The position numbers were made by a program, and so were the translations under genes. Below the pieces are notes generated by a model, which was not told the DNA's origin, searched no databases, and saw only the letters and a list, made by a program, of their open reading frames with translations. A stretch of 64,000 nucleotides of DNA. Origin: Marinobacterium rhizophilum DSM 18822. GTDB taxonomy: Bacteria; Pseudomonadota; Gammaproteobacteria; Pseudomonadales; Balneatricaceae. Shown one piece after another: positions 41,276 to 50,329 of this stretch. The first letter of the stretch is position 1, and every line of letters begins with the position of its first letter. Where the stretch lies: contig NZ_KB899100.1 in assembly GCF_000378045.1 (NCBI RefSeq), positions 44,699 to 108,698 on the forward strand, given 5' to 3'.

Positions 41276-41806
41276 ATGACAACGATCGTATCCGTGCGTC
41301 GCGGCGACAAGGTAGTAGTCGGTGGCGACGGCCAGGTATCGCTGGGCAACACCGTAATGAAAGGCACGGCCAGAAAAGTCAGCCTGTTGCCCAAGCATCA
41401 GGTCATCACCGGCTTTGCCGGCTCAACCGCCGATGCCATCACCCTGCGCGACCTGTTCGAACAGCAACTGGACAAGCATCAGGGCAATATCGTGACGGCG
41501 GTCACTAACCTCGCGCGCGAATGGCGCAGCAACCGCACCCTGCAAAAACTCGAAGCGCTGATGCTGGTAGCCAACAAGGAACGCACCTTCCTGATCTCCG
41601 GCAGCGGCGACATCATCGACCCCGAAGACGGCGTTATCGCCATCGGCTCCGGCGGCAACTTTGCCCTCGCCGCTGCCCGCGCCCTGGTCGACAATACCGA
41701 ACTCCAAGCCCGTGACATCGTTGAGAAAAGCCTGCAGATTGCCGCCGATATCTGTGTCTTTACCAATGGCAACCTGACCATCGAAGAACTGAATTCACAG
41801 GCCTGA
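41276..41806 (+). CDS. hslV: ATP-dependent protease subunit HslV
   Basis: HslV is the dodecameric threonine peptidase of the HslUV (ClpQY) protease. The protein is 176 residues. The start at 41276 gives MTTIVSVRR, so after Met removal the catalytic Thr1 is exposed; an in-frame reading with 44 extra residues would bury it. [15 protein letters not shown] and FAGSTADA are conserved. AGGAG lies upstream of the ATG. It is followed 22 bases later by hslU. Confidence 0.97.
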   Translation: MTTIVSVRRGDKVVVGGDGQVSLGNTVMKGTARKVSLLPKHQVITGFAGSTADAITLRDLFEQQLDKHQGNIVTAVTNLAREWRSNRTLQKLEALMLVANKERTFLISGSGDIIDPEDGVIAIGSGGNFALAAARALVDNTELQARDIVEKSLQIAADICVFTNGNLTIEELNSQA

Positions 41807-41828
41807 CGGGCGAGCAGAGGAACCAGAC

Positions 41829-43160
41829 ATGTCCAACATGACACCGCGTGAAATCGTCCACGAGCTGGACCGCCATATCGTTGGCCAGGATGCCGCCAAG
41901 CGCTCCGTCGCCGTGGCGCTGCGCAACCGCTGGCGCCGCATGCAGCTAAATGAAGAGCTGCGGGCCGAAGTATCGCCCAAAAATATTCTGATGATCGGCC
42001 CCACCGGGGTCGGCAAGACCGAGATCGCCCGCCGCCTGGCCAAACTGGCCAATGCGCCCTTTATCAAGGTGGAAGCCACCAAGTTCACCGAAGTGGGCTA
42101 CGTCGGACGCGATGTGGAAACCATCGTGCGCGACCTGGTCGACATGGCCATCAAGATGGTGCGCGAACAGGAAATGGACAAGGTGCGGTTTCGCGCCGAG
42201 GAAGCCGCCGAAGAGCGCATTCTCGATGCCCTGCTGCCGCCGGCCCGCTCCAGCGATAACGAACCTCAGCCCAGCAAGACCGACAGCGCCACACGACAGA
42301 TATTTCGCAAGAAGCTGCGCGAGCATCAGCTGGACGACAAGGAGATCGAACTGGATATCGCCCAGCCCAAGGTCGGCGTCGAAATCATGTCACCACCCGG
42401 CATGGAAGAAATGACCAGCCAGCTGCAAAACATGTTTGCCAACTTCGGCGGCGACCGCAAACAGTCTCGCCGACTGCCGGTGAAAGAGGCCTTCAAACTG
42501 CTGGTGGATGAAGAAGCCGCCAAGATGGTGAAGGAAGAAGACATCAAACAGACCGCCGTTGAGCTGGTGGAACAGAACGGCATCGTATTCCTGGACGAGA
42601 TCGACAAGGTCTGCAAACGCTCCGACACCACCGGCGGCGATGTTTCCCGCGAAGGTGTGCAACGCGATTTGCTGCCGCTGATCGAGGGCTGCACCGTGAG
42701 CACCAAGCACGGCATGGTCAAGACCGATCACATCCTCTTCATCGCCTCGGGCGCCTTCCACCTGGCCCGTCCGTCCGACCTGATTCCGGAGCTGCAGGGC
42801 CGCCTGCCGATCCGCGTCGAGCTTAATGCCCTGACGCCGGATGATTTCCGCCGTATTCTCACCGAGCCCAACGCCAGCATCACCGAGCAGTACCGTGAGC
42901 TGATGAAGACCGAAGGTGTAGACATCGAATTCAGCGACGACGCCATTGCCCGCATCGCAGAGCTGGCGTTCAAGGTTAACGAGCAGACTGAAAACATCGG
43001 CGCCCGTCGCCTGCACACCATGATGGAGCGGCTCCTCGAGGAGCTGTCGTTCACCGCTTCGGATCTCGGCGGCGAAAAGCTGCTGATCGATGCGGCCTAC
43101 GTAGACAACTATCTGGCGGAACTGAGCCAGGATCAGGATCTGAGCCACTACATTCTCTGA
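41829..43160 (+). CDS. hslU: HslU ATPase (unfoldase of HslUV)
   Basis: AAA+ unfoldase of 443 residues that feeds substrates to HslV. Walker A is GPTGVGKTE, the substrate pore loop is GYVGRD, Walker B is IVFLDEIDK, and the arginine finger region is in [20 protein letters not shown]. The intermediate (I) domain lies at about residues 110-240. It ends in the usual aromatic/hydrophobic tail (SHYIL) that docks into HslV. Confidence 0.97.
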   Translation: MSNMTPREIVHELDRHIVGQDAAKRSVAVALRNRWRRMQLNEELRAEVSPKNILMIGPTGVGKTEIARRLAKLANAPFIKVEATKFTEVGYVGRDVETIVRDLVDMAIKMVREQEMDKVRFRAEEAAEERILDALLPPARSSDNEPQPSKTDSATRQIFRKKLREHQLDDKEIELDIAQPKVGVEIMSPPGMEEMTSQLQNMFANFGGDRKQSRRLPVKEAFKLLVDEEAAKMVKEEDIKQTAVELVEQNGIVFLDEIDKVCKRSDTTGGDVSREGVQRDLLPLIEGCTVSTKHGMVKTDHILFIASGAFHLARPSDLIPELQGRLPIRVELNALTPDDFRRILTEPNASITEQYRELMKTEGVDIEFSDDAIARIAELAFKVNEQTENIGARRLHTMMERLLEELSFTASDLGGEKLLIDAAYVDNYLAELSQDQDLSHYIL

Positions 43161-43164
43161 CCCA

Positions 43165-43191
43165 GCCGCAGCGCCTGCCAGGCGCTGCGGC
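43165..43191 (+). terminator. Hairpin after hslU
   Basis: GCCGCAGCGCCTG pairs with CAGGCGCTGCGGC around one central base, followed by CACATTTTC. Strong stem but short T-run, so partial read-through into the DUF971 and ubi genes is likely. Confidence 0.5.
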
Positions 43192-43241
43192 CACATTTTC
43201 AGCGGCGGGCCTTGGCCCGCCTCAACACCATAGGTTGTGCG

Positions 43242-43619
43242 ATGAACGAAGTACCGCTTCCCTCCGATATCCGCTTACATCTCAAGTCGCGCACCCTGGA
43301 ACTGGTATATCCGGATGGCAGCTTCGAACTGACAGCCGAATACCTGCGTGTTCATTCCCCCTCGGCTGAAGTGCGCGGCCACGGCATTGGCCAGGGCGTG
43401 CTGCAAACCGGCAAGAAGCTGGTGGGCATCAAGCAGGTCGTGCCGGCCGGCAACTATGCGCTCAAGATCGTGTTTGACGACGGTCACGACAGCGGCCTCT
43501 ATACCTGGGAATACCTCTACGACCTGGCCCACGATTACGACCGCTACTGGAATGAGTACCTGCGCCAGCTCGAAGCCGCCGGCGCCTCCCGTGACGGCGG
43601 GCTTATCGCCAGGGGTTGA
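43242..43619 (+). CDS. DUF971 (gamma-butyrobetaine hydroxylase-like N-terminal) protein
   Basis: A 125-residue protein of the DUF971 family, which resembles the small N-terminal domain of gamma-butyrobetaine hydroxylase. Conserved features are the LHLKSRTLELVYPDG opening, LRVHSPSAEVRGH, and the C-terminal HDSGLYTWEYLYDL. The ATG at 43242 (MNEVPLPSDI) has AGGTTG upstream; a TTG ten codons earlier is less likely. It sits between hslU and ubiE, a conserved place in pseudomonads. Function is not established. Confidence 0.88.
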   Translation: MNEVPLPSDIRLHLKSRTLELVYPDGSFELTAEYLRVHSPSAEVRGHGIGQGVLQTGKKLVGIKQVVPAGNYALKIVFDDGHDSGLYTWEYLYDLAHDYDRYWNEYLRQLEAAGASRDGGLIARG

Positions 43620-43721
43620 TACTCTGGGCGCGCATCTTTGCGCTGCACCGAAGACAGACAAGCCCCCGGGCGGCGCGTTACAATGCCCACAGATTCCGCA
43701 AAGGCTTAGTGAACTGTGACC

Positions 43722-44480
43722 ATGAGCGACCACAAGCAAGACAACACCACGGATTTCGGTTACCAGCAGGTGCCGGTCGAAGACAAAGCCAAACGCGTGG
43801 CCGATGTATTTCACTCGGTCGCCACCAAGTACGACATCATGAACGACCTGATGTCCGGTGGCGTACACAGGCTGTGGAAGCGCCTGACCATTGAACAGAG
43901 CGGCGTGCGCCGTGGTCACCGGGTACTGGACATCGCCGGCGGCACGGGCGATCTCACGCTGCGTTTCTCCCGCCTGGTCGGGCCAGAGGGCAAGGTTGTA
44001 CTGGCGGATATCAACGACTCGATGCTCAAAGTCGGGCGTGACAAGCTGCTGGATCGCGGTGCGGCCGGCAATATCGAGTTCGTCCAGGCCAACGCAGAAT
44101 GCCTGCCCTTTCCCGATAACTACTTCGATGTCATAACCATCGCCTTCGGCCTGCGCAATGTCACCGACAAGGATGCCGCGCTGCGCTCCATGGCCCGGGT
44201 ACTGAAGCCTGGCGGCAAGGTCATGGTGCTGGAGTTTTCCAAGACCGATAACCCGGCGCTGACTAAGCTGTACGACTTCTACTCCTTTAACATCCTGCCC
44301 AAGATGGGGCAGGCCATTGCCGGCGATGCCGAAAGCTATCGCTACCTCGCCGAGTCCATTCGCATGCATCCTGATCAGGAAACACTCAAGAGCATGATGC
44401 AGGCTGCCGGGCTGGTAAATTGCAAGTACCAGAACATGACCGGCGGTGTCGTTGCGCTGCACACCGGTATCAAGCCCTGA
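43722..44480 (+). CDS. ubiE: Ubiquinone/menaquinone C-methyltransferase
   Basis: UbiE methylates the quinone ring using SAM. The protein is 252 residues from the ATG at 43722 ([10 protein letters not shown]); a GTG two codons upstream is possible. The SAM motif is [13 protein letters not shown], and [17 protein letters not shown] and FGLRNVTD are family signatures. It is followed 11 bases later by ubiJ, but the usual third partner, ubiB, is not here. Confidence 0.96.
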   Translation: MSDHKQDNTTDFGYQQVPVEDKAKRVADVFHSVATKYDIMNDLMSGGVHRLWKRLTIEQSGVRRGHRVLDIAGGTGDLTLRFSRLVGPEGKVVLADINDSMLKVGRDKLLDRGAAGNIEFVQANAECLPFPDNYFDVITIAFGLRNVTDKDAALRSMARVLKPGGKVMVLEFSKTDNPALTKLYDFYSFNILPKMGQAIAGDAESYRYLAESIRMHPDQETLKSMMQAAGLVNCKYQNMTGGVVALHTGIKP

Positions 44481-44491
44481 GGCGATACAGC

Positions 44492-45124
44492 ATGCCTGTG
44501 AACATGTTCAATGCCACCCTGATGACACTGCTGGAACAGAGCCTCAACCGCCTGCTCAGTCGCGACCCGGTCACGCTGCGGGCGCTGGGCCGGCTCGACG
44601 GCCGCGTTATCGCACTGGAGATCAGCTCGCCGGTGCCCATGAAGCTTTTTCTGATACCCAACAACGAAGGCCTGCAACTGCAGCAGCACTATGGCGACGA
44701 GCCCGATGCCAGCATCGCCGGCAGTGCCAGCGCCCTGTTGCGTCTGGTGAGCAGCGAGGACAAGGCCGCGGCCCTGTTCGGCAAGGGTGTGACGATCAGC
44801 GGCGACAGCGTGCTGGCCAATCGCCTGCAGGCCATACTGGCCGACTCCGATATTGACTGGGAAGGCCTGCTGGCTGATCAGATCGGTGATTTGGCGGCCC
44901 ACCAGGCTGCCAACTTTGTACGCCAGCAGCGCAGCTACTGGCGACAGACCGGCAGCAGCCTGAGCCATAATCTGGGTGAATACCTGCAGGAAGAGGCACT
45001 GCTGTTGCCACCCAGGGCAGAACTGGAAGGCTTTATGGCCGATGTGGATACCCTGCGCCAGCGCAGCGACCGCCTCGAGGCACGACTGCAACGCCTGCTA
45101 AACCGGCTCCACCCGGAGGACTGA
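44492..45124 (+). CDS. ubiJ: Ubiquinone biosynthesis accessory factor UbiJ
   Basis: UbiJ is a lipid-binding scaffold of the Ubi metabolon. The 210-residue protein has an SCP2-like domain (about residues 15-115, with ISGDSVLANRLQAILADSDIDW split as ISGDSVLANRL and QAILADSDIDW) and a C-terminal coiled coil (about 165-205, DVDTLRQRSDRLEARLQRL). The ATG at 44492 follows the ubiE stop. Order ubiE-ubiJ matches E. coli and Pseudomonas. Confidence 0.92.
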   Translation: MPVNMFNATLMTLLEQSLNRLLSRDPVTLRALGRLDGRVIALEISSPVPMKLFLIPNNEGLQLQQHYGDEPDASIAGSASALLRLVSSEDKAAALFGKGVTISGDSVLANRLQAILADSDIDWEGLLADQIGDLAAHQAANFVRQQRSYWRQTGSSLSHNLGEYLQEEALLLPPRAELEGFMADVDTLRQRSDRLEARLQRLLNRLHPED

Positions 45125-45196
45125 GCGCCACCCTTTCGTGCGATAACGCCCTGCCACCGAAAACATGTCACCGCACGCGATCGCAATACTCATGGC

Positions 45197-45610
45197 TCAG
45201 AACGGCTTGACCACCACCAGAATCAGGATGGGAATAAAAATCAGCAGCGGCAGCTCGTTGAAAAGCCGGAAATAACGCCCGCTTTGAACCAGGGTCCCGC
45301 TGGCCATACGCTTGAGGTAGACCCTGCACCAGGCGTGGTACCCGATCAGCAACGCCACGAACAGCAGCTTGGCATGCAGCCAGCCGCCGCTGAAGCCATA
45401 CCCCAGCCAAAGCCAGAGCCCCAGAGCCAGGGTAAACACCGCCATCACGGTCATGAAACCGTACAACTTGCGTGCCATGATCTGTAACCGTGTCACATCC
45501 TGCCCCGCGGCACGCCCCTCGACAAAATGCACAAAGATGCGCGGCAGATAGAAAATCCCCGCCATCCAGCTGGTCATCGCCAGAATATGAAAGGTTTTGA
45601 CCCACAACAT
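45197..45610 (-). CDS. hemJ: HemJ-type protoporphyrinogen oxidase
   Basis: A 137-residue inner-membrane protein with four predicted helices that oxidises protoporphyrinogen IX in late haem synthesis. The opening MLWVKTFHILAMTSWMAGIF with His8, FYLPRIFVHF, and the family's C-terminal RYFRLFNELPLLIFIPILI pattern identify it. GGGAG precedes the ATG. It converges on ubiJ and occupies the place where ubiB would be expected. Confidence 0.9.
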   Translation of the reverse strand: MLWVKTFHILAMTSWMAGIFYLPRIFVHFVEGRAAGQDVTRLQIMARKLYGFMTVMAVFTLALGLWLWLGYGFSGGWLHAKLLFVALLIGYHAWCRVYLKRMASGTLVQSGRYFRLFNELPLLIFIPILILVVVKPF

Positions 45611-45753
45611 AGTGCTCTCCCCAATCGAGTGAGCTCCATGATACGAAAAAGCATGCGGAAAAACTGAAGGGTTCGGACAAATATTTCCGCTATTGGCCCT
45701 GGCCGTCTCCCTTTAAGATGTCAGCATGAACCCTTAACCGACAGGAGCCCCTC

Positions 45754-46587
45754 ATGACCCTACGCACGCTTGAACGCCGTGCTCGCGCCATGCCCACCTC
45801 GGACGGTGCAGGCGTACGCCTGAACCGCGTCATCGGTACGCCGAACCTGCGCAACCTGGATCCGTTCCTGATGCTGGACGAATTCAAGTCCGACAGCGCC
45901 GACGACTATATCGCCGGTTTCCCTTCCCACCCGCATCGCGGTTTTGAAACCGTCACCTACATGCTGGCAGGCCGCATGGAGCACCGCGATCACCTGAACA
46001 ACGTCGGCCTGCTGCAATCCGGCGGCGCCCAGTGGATGACGGCCGGTCGCGGCATTATCCACTCCGAAATGCCACAGCAGGAAGAAGGGCTGATGTGGGG
46101 TTTCCAGCTGTGGATAAACCTGCCGGCGGCCGAGAAAATGAATCCAGCGCGCTATCAGGATCTGCTGCCGGAAGATATTGCGGAGGTCACTGATGAACAG
46201 GGCATCTTGCGCCGGGTGATTGCCGGTGATTCGCTGGGCGTTGTCGGGCCGGTCAATGGCATCGGCGTCGATCCATTGATGGTGGATATCCGTATGCCCG
46301 GCGGCGGCAGCCTGACCCACCCGGTCAAGGCCGGTCACCGGGCCTTTGTCTATGTCTATCGCGGCCAGATTCAGCTGGGCGACAAGACACTGAACGCCGG
46401 CGAGCTGGGAGTGCTGAGTGATGGCGACGCGGTGGCACTGCAGGCGCACAAAGACAGCGCCCTGATGCTGCTGGCGGCCCGCCCCATCGGCGAACCCATC
46501 GTGCAATACGGACCGTTCGTGATGAACAGCCAGGAAGAAATCGAGCAGGCCCTGCGTGATTATCGCGATAATCGTCTAACAGACTAA
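45754..46587 (+). CDS. Pirin-family protein
   Basis: A 277-residue bicupin. The metal ligands of pirin are present: His59 and His61 in HPHRGFETVTY, His103 and Glu105 in GRGIIHSEMP. The C-terminal cupin (about 190-277) lacks a metal site, as usual. Bacterial pirins include quercetinase-like dioxygenases and regulators of pyruvate dehydrogenase; which applies here cannot be told. ACAGGAG lies upstream of the ATG. Confidence 0.9.
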   Translation: MTLRTLERRARAMPTSDGAGVRLNRVIGTPNLRNLDPFLMLDEFKSDSADDYIAGFPSHPHRGFETVTYMLAGRMEHRDHLNNVGLLQSGGAQWMTAGRGIIHSEMPQQEEGLMWGFQLWINLPAAEKMNPARYQDLLPEDIAEVTDEQGILRRVIAGDSLGVVGPVNGIGVDPLMVDIRMPGGGSLTHPVKAGHRAFVYVYRGQIQLGDKTLNAGELGVLSDGDAVALQAHKDSALMLLAARPIGEPIVQYGPFVMNSQEEIEQALRDYRDNRLTD

Positions 46588-46602
46588 ACACACTCTCGAG
46601 CC

Positions 46603-46630
46603 TTGGCAGGGACGCCAGTTAGGCTACACT
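46603..46630 (+). promoter_or_regulatory. Candidate promoter of the di-haem cytochrome gene
   Basis: TTGGCA (46603-46608) and TACACT (46625-46630) with a 16-base spacer, about 95 bases before the cytochrome start. Confidence 0.5.
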
Positions 46631-46640
46631 ACCATGCTAA

Positions 46641-46656
46641 TAAAACGCTTGTTTTA
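46641..46656. promoter_or_regulatory. Perfect 6-4-6 operator TAAAAC-GCTT-GTTTTA
   Basis: A 16-bp inverted repeat begins ten bases past the putative -10, around the transcription start, where a repressor would block initiation. The AAAC-N4-GTTT core resembles sites of TetR-family repressors such as PsrA. No TetR gene is adjacent. Confidence 0.5.
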
Positions 46657-46724
46657 GCCGTAACGTTAGCCATGGAACCGGGCCGCGAAGCGATGGGCCA
46701 GATTCCACAACAGAGGGATCTGTG

Positions 46725-48602
46725 ATGCCTGCCCTGCGAATAGCGCTCGTCTGTTCTACCATTCTGTTCGGCGCCTGTAGCGCCCTGCCCCCCTTTGAGC
46801 CTGTTGATCGTGTCGTCTGGCTGGATCAGGGCCCGTCCTGGGACAGCAACAGCCGCGACTGGTACCACCACGCCAGCCAGGGTACATCGACACTGCCGAT
46901 TCCGTTTGAATGGTTCATGGCACTGGAACAACCCGGCTTCAGCCCCTTTGGCGAAGGCAAGCTCGTGTCCGACCCTGGCTATCTGAGCCGGGTGGGCTTT
47001 ATTCAAAGTGACGTCAGCCGCTTTAATCAGAGCGGGCTCCCGGTAGGCTTCGCCGTCGATTACGGTGTCACGAGCCCCGTGGACGGACGGCAGTACAACG
47101 CCATCGGGTTTACCTGCGCCGCCTGCCATACCGGCCAGATGACTTACCAGGGCACCTCCATCCGCTATGATGGCGGCCCGGCCATGACCGATATCACCCG
47201 GCTCACCAATGTGTTGTTCCTGGCCATGTTCGAGAACAACTACAGCACGCTGCGCTTCAACCGGTTTGCCGCCCGCGTGCTCGGGGACAAGAACACCGCC
47301 GCCAATCGTACTCAGCTCAAAAAAGACTTCGCCAAAACCCTGATGGGGTTGATTGATCAGCAACTGGCCACCATCGAGTCCCAGCAACAACAGGTGATAC
47401 TGCGCGACATAAACGCCGGCACCGAAAGCCACACCCTCAAAGACATCGCCAAGACAATTAAAGCCAACCTCAAGAACGTGGAAGGTTTTACTCGACTCGA
47501 CGCCCTCAACCGTATCGGCAACCAGGTTTTTGCCCTGGACGCCAACCGGCCGCAGAATTTTGTGCCGGTAAACGCGCCGGTCAACTACCCCCATATCTGG
47601 ACCTCATCCTGGTTTGAATGGGTACAGTACGACGGCTCCATCATGCAACCCATGGTACGCAACGCCGGCGAAGCCCTGGGCGTTGCCGCGTTAGTCAATC
47701 TGGAGGAAGGCCCGACGCGTTTCTCATCCACCGTGAGGGTCAAAACACTGCACCGCATCGAGCAGCAGCTGGCCGGCAAGACAGCACCGTTTGAGGCCCA
47801 GGCCTTTAGCGGCCTGCGCGCGCCAAAGTGGCCGCAAGACATACTGCCGGCGATCGATATGGATCTTGCAAGCGAAGGCGCCGAGCTCTACGGGCAGCTC
47901 TGTCAGGGCTGCCACCTGCCACCGGTGCAGTCAGCCGAATTCTGGAGCGAACGTTACTGGCCGAGAATAAACAGCGCCGGCGAGCGGCTGCTGCGCCTCA
48001 AGATAATTCCACTGGAGGAAATCGGCACAGACCCCATGCAATCGAAAGTGCTGGCCGAACGCACCGTGGATACCCAGGGCCTGGGGATCGATACCGAGGT
48101 TTACCAGGGTCAGAACTGCACCCCGCTGCAGGTGACTGAAGCGCCGGATGCCTCATTCGCCTTTTCTCTCGGCGCCCTGGTACAGGAAACCACCGACTAC
48201 TGGTATCGCCAGCACGGTATCGGCGCTGCGGAACAGGAACAGCTCAACGGCAACAGGCCCAACTGCCTGCAGGCTGCGGCCGGCTACAAGGCTCGCCCGC
48301 TGAACGGCATCTGGGCGACCGCGCCCTTTCTGCACAATGGTTCGGTGCCCAACCTCTATGCGCTGCTCTCCCCCGTCGCTGAACGCCCAGCCACCTTCTC
48401 GCTGGGACAGCGCGAATTCGACCCGGTCAAGGTCGGCTATCTGAGCCAGCCCAATGCCAGCGTTTCCCAGGTCGATACCCGTCAGCCTGGCAACCTCAAT
48501 ACCGGCCATGAGTTTAATGACGGTACCGCCGCCGGCAGAATCGGCCCCTACCTGAACGACGAGCAGCGTTTTGCACTGATCGAGTATCTGAAAACACTTT
48601 AA
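46725..48602 (+). CDS. Di-haem c-type cytochrome lipoprotein (MauG/RoxA-related peroxidase family)
   Basis: A 625-residue exported protein. The lipobox FGAC gives a mature N-terminal Cys at about 18, so it is probably membrane-anchored. Two haem c motifs are present: CAACH (131-135) and CQGCH (393-397). The C-terminal part has the ATAPFLHNGSVPNLYALL motif of di-haem cytochrome c peroxidase and RoxA-like proteins, which includes a haem-region histidine. No substrate is implied by the neighbours, which include a pirin upstream. AGAGGG supports the ATG at 46725; a GTG one codon earlier is possible. The family call is firm; a rubber-oxygenase role would be speculation. Confidence 0.75.
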   Translation: MPALRIALVCSTILFGACSALPPFEPVDRVVWLDQGPSWDSNSRDWYHHASQGTSTLPIPFEWFMALEQPGFSPFGEGKLVSDPGYLSRVGFIQSDVSRFNQSGLPVGFAVDYGVTSPVDGRQYNAIGFTCAACHTGQMTYQGTSIRYDGGPAMTDITRLTNVLFLAMFENNYSTLRFNRFAARVLGDKNTAANRTQLKKDFAKTLMGLIDQQLATIESQQQQVILRDINAGTESHTLKDIAKTIKANLKNVEGFTRLDALNRIGNQVFALDANRPQNFVPVNAPVNYPHIWTSSWFEWVQYDGSIMQPMVRNAGEALGVAALVNLEEGPTRFSSTVRVKTLHRIEQQLAGKTAPFEAQAFSGLRAPKWPQDILPAIDMDLASEGAELYGQLCQGCHLPPVQSAEFWSERYWPRINSAGERLLRLKIIPLEEIGTDPMQSKVLAERTVDTQGLGIDTEVYQGQNCTPLQVTEAPDASFAFSLGALVQETTDYWYRQHGIGAAEQEQLNGNRPNCLQAAAGYKARPLNGIWATAPFLHNGSVPNLYALLSPVAERPATFSLGQREFDPVKVGYLSQPNASVSQVDTRQPGNLNTGHEFNDGTAAGRIGPYLNDEQRFALIEYLKTL

Positions 48603-48636
48603 GGGCATTCTTCGAGCAAATAAAAATACACGGCAT

Positions 48637-48669
48637 AAAAAAGGCGCCCGCATCCGCGGGCGCCTTTTC
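48637..48669. terminator. Bidirectional terminator
   Basis: Nine-bp stem GGCGCCCGC/GCGGGCGCC with a four-base loop, flanked by six A on the left and four T on the right, between the cytochrome gene and the converging SDR gene. Confidence 0.9.
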
Positions 48670-48702
48670 TATAACGTCAACGAGCACGCATGAAGGCGAA
48701 AT

Positions 48703-49446
48703 CTACCAAGGTACCTCGCTGCCATCCCAACTCAGGAAGCGGCCACTTGGCCCATTGCGGGCATCGTCCAGCACTTTCAACAACTGGCGTACTGAACGCT
48801 CCACCGTAAAGAGCTTTTCTGGTGCGACCCGCTTGCTGAAGGGTTCCGACAGGTCGGTGGAGGTTGTGCCCGGGTGCAGACACAGCAGTTGCATATGCGG
48901 AAAGCGCCGGGTCATCTCGATGGACGCGGTTTTCATCAGCATGTTCAGCGCCGCCTTGGACGCCCGGTAGCTGTACCAGCCCCCCAGGTGATTCTCGCTG
49001 ATACTGCCTACCCGCGCGGAAATAACCGCGAACTGGCTGGCGGTATGCTGTACCAGCAACGGATATACATGCTTTAGCAGCAAGAGCGGGCCCAGCGCAT
49101 TCACCGTCATGGAGCGCTGCAACCAGTCGCCCGACAGCTGGGCCAGGCTTTTCTCCGGCAGGTTGTCGCCTTCATGCAGCAGGCCGGCACAACAGAGCGC
49201 CAGCTCCAGCGGCTCATCAAGATGCTGTTCCAGTATGCCCGCCGCCTCGACAATACTCGACTCCTCTGCCAGATCAAGCTGTAACAGATGCAGCTGGCCG
49301 GGAAAGGCGGCGGTCAGCGCATTCAGTGTGCCGGCACCGGCGAAGTCCCGGTAACTGGCGTAGACATTCCAGTCGCGCTGCAACAGCGCCCGGACGAATC
49401 CCTGCCCGATTCCTCGAGTAGCCCCAACCACCAACGCTGTCGCCAT
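48703..49446 (-). CDS. Short-chain dehydrogenase/reductase (CsgA/C-factor-like)
   Basis: A 247-residue Rossmann-fold oxidoreductase. The nucleotide-binding motif is VVGATRGIG at the N-terminus; the catalytic Tyr and Lys are in YSYRASKAAL and the Ser in AVISARVGS. The start at 49446 gives MATALVVGATRG; a longer reading adds 18 residues and has no support. Substrate unknown. It is on the minus strand after the FAH-family gene, about 110 bases apart. Confidence 0.88.
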   Translation of the reverse strand: MATALVVGATRGIGQGFVRALLQRDWNVYASYRDFAGAGTLNALTAAFPGQLHLLQLDLAEESSIVEAAGILEQHLDEPLELALCCAGLLHEGDNLPEKSLAQLSGDWLQRSMTVNALGPLLLLKHVYPLLVQHTASQFAVISARVGSISENHLGGWYSYRASKAALNMLMKTASIEMTRRFPHMQLLCLHPGTTSTDLSEPFSKRVAPEKLFTVERSVRQLLKVLDDARNGPSGRFLSWDGSEVPW

Positions 49447-49556
49447 AGCAAATACCCCAGGGTACGAAATCACGGCGAAGGCTGATATTTTTTGCCGCAC
49501 CGCTCCTTCAGTCTACACGCAGGAAAGCGACCTCGCCGCCTTGCGACCTAAAGGCA

Positions 49557-50219
49557 TCAAAGTACGGCGCTGGTCACCTGCAACAGGCCCACCAGCTCCA
49601 CCTCAAGCTGGTCACCGGACTCGATCGGCCCCACACCGGCGGGCGTGCCGGTCAGCACCACATCGCCTGGCTCCAGCGTAAAGTACTGCGAGATATAGCT
49701 GAGCAGCGCCAGGACAGGATTAAGCATAAAGCGGCTGTTGCCGTCCTGACGGGTTTCGCCGTTGACGCGCAATCGGATCTGCACATCCTGCAAACTGCTG
49801 ACACGATCCGGCATCACAAAATCCGACAACGGACAGGCGCCGTCAAACCCCTTGGCCTTCTCCCACGGATGGCCCTGACGCTTGAGTTCATCCTGCACAT
49901 CACGCAGCGTCAGGTCCAGCGCAAGGCCGATACCGGCAATCGCCTGCGCGGCCTCAGCCTCGCTCGCCTTGCTCAAGCGGCGGCCGATCAGAACCGACAT
50001 CTCGGTCTCAAAATGCACCCGCCCCTGACCTACCGGAATGGCGAAGGGCTCGGCCATCGGCACCACCGAGGTGGCGGGCTTGATAAACAGCATCGGTACC
50101 GTGGGAATCGGGTTATTCAGCTCGGCTGCATGATCGGCATAATTGCGCCCGACACAGACAACCTTGCCCAGCGGCAGCCCTGCTGCCGTGCCATCAATAA
50201 ATCGGTGCTGGTATTTCAT
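49557..50219 (-). CDS. Fumarylacetoacetate hydrolase-family protein (YcgM-like)
   Basis: A 220-residue protein of the FAH fold, similar in size to E. coli YcgM and to FAHD1-type acylpyruvases or oxaloacetate tautomerases. It has GKVVCVGRNYADHAAELN, PMLFIKPATSVV, and the metal-binding HFETEMSVLIG motif (E-x-E). The GTPAGVGPI turn near the C-terminus is typical. GGGAG supports the ATG at 50219. Exact substrate cannot be told. Confidence 0.88.
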   Translation of the reverse strand: MKYQHRFIDGTAAGLPLGKVVCVGRNYADHAAELNNPIPTVPMLFIKPATSVVPMAEPFAIPVGQGRVHFETEMSVLIGRRLSKASEAEAAQAIAGIGLALDLTLRDVQDELKRQGHPWEKAKGFDGACPLSDFVMPDRVSSLQDVQIRLRVNGETRQDGNSRFMLNPVLALLSYISQYFTLEPGDVVLTGTPAGVGPIESGDQLEVELVGLLQVTSAVL

Positions 50220-50329
50220 TGCCACTCCCTTGAGTTAACCCCTGAATCGACGCACCGGCCATCACTTCGACCGGCACGCCAAGCATAACGCCGGTCTGCG
50301 GGGCTAGCCAGTGCCACACCAGCAACGCC

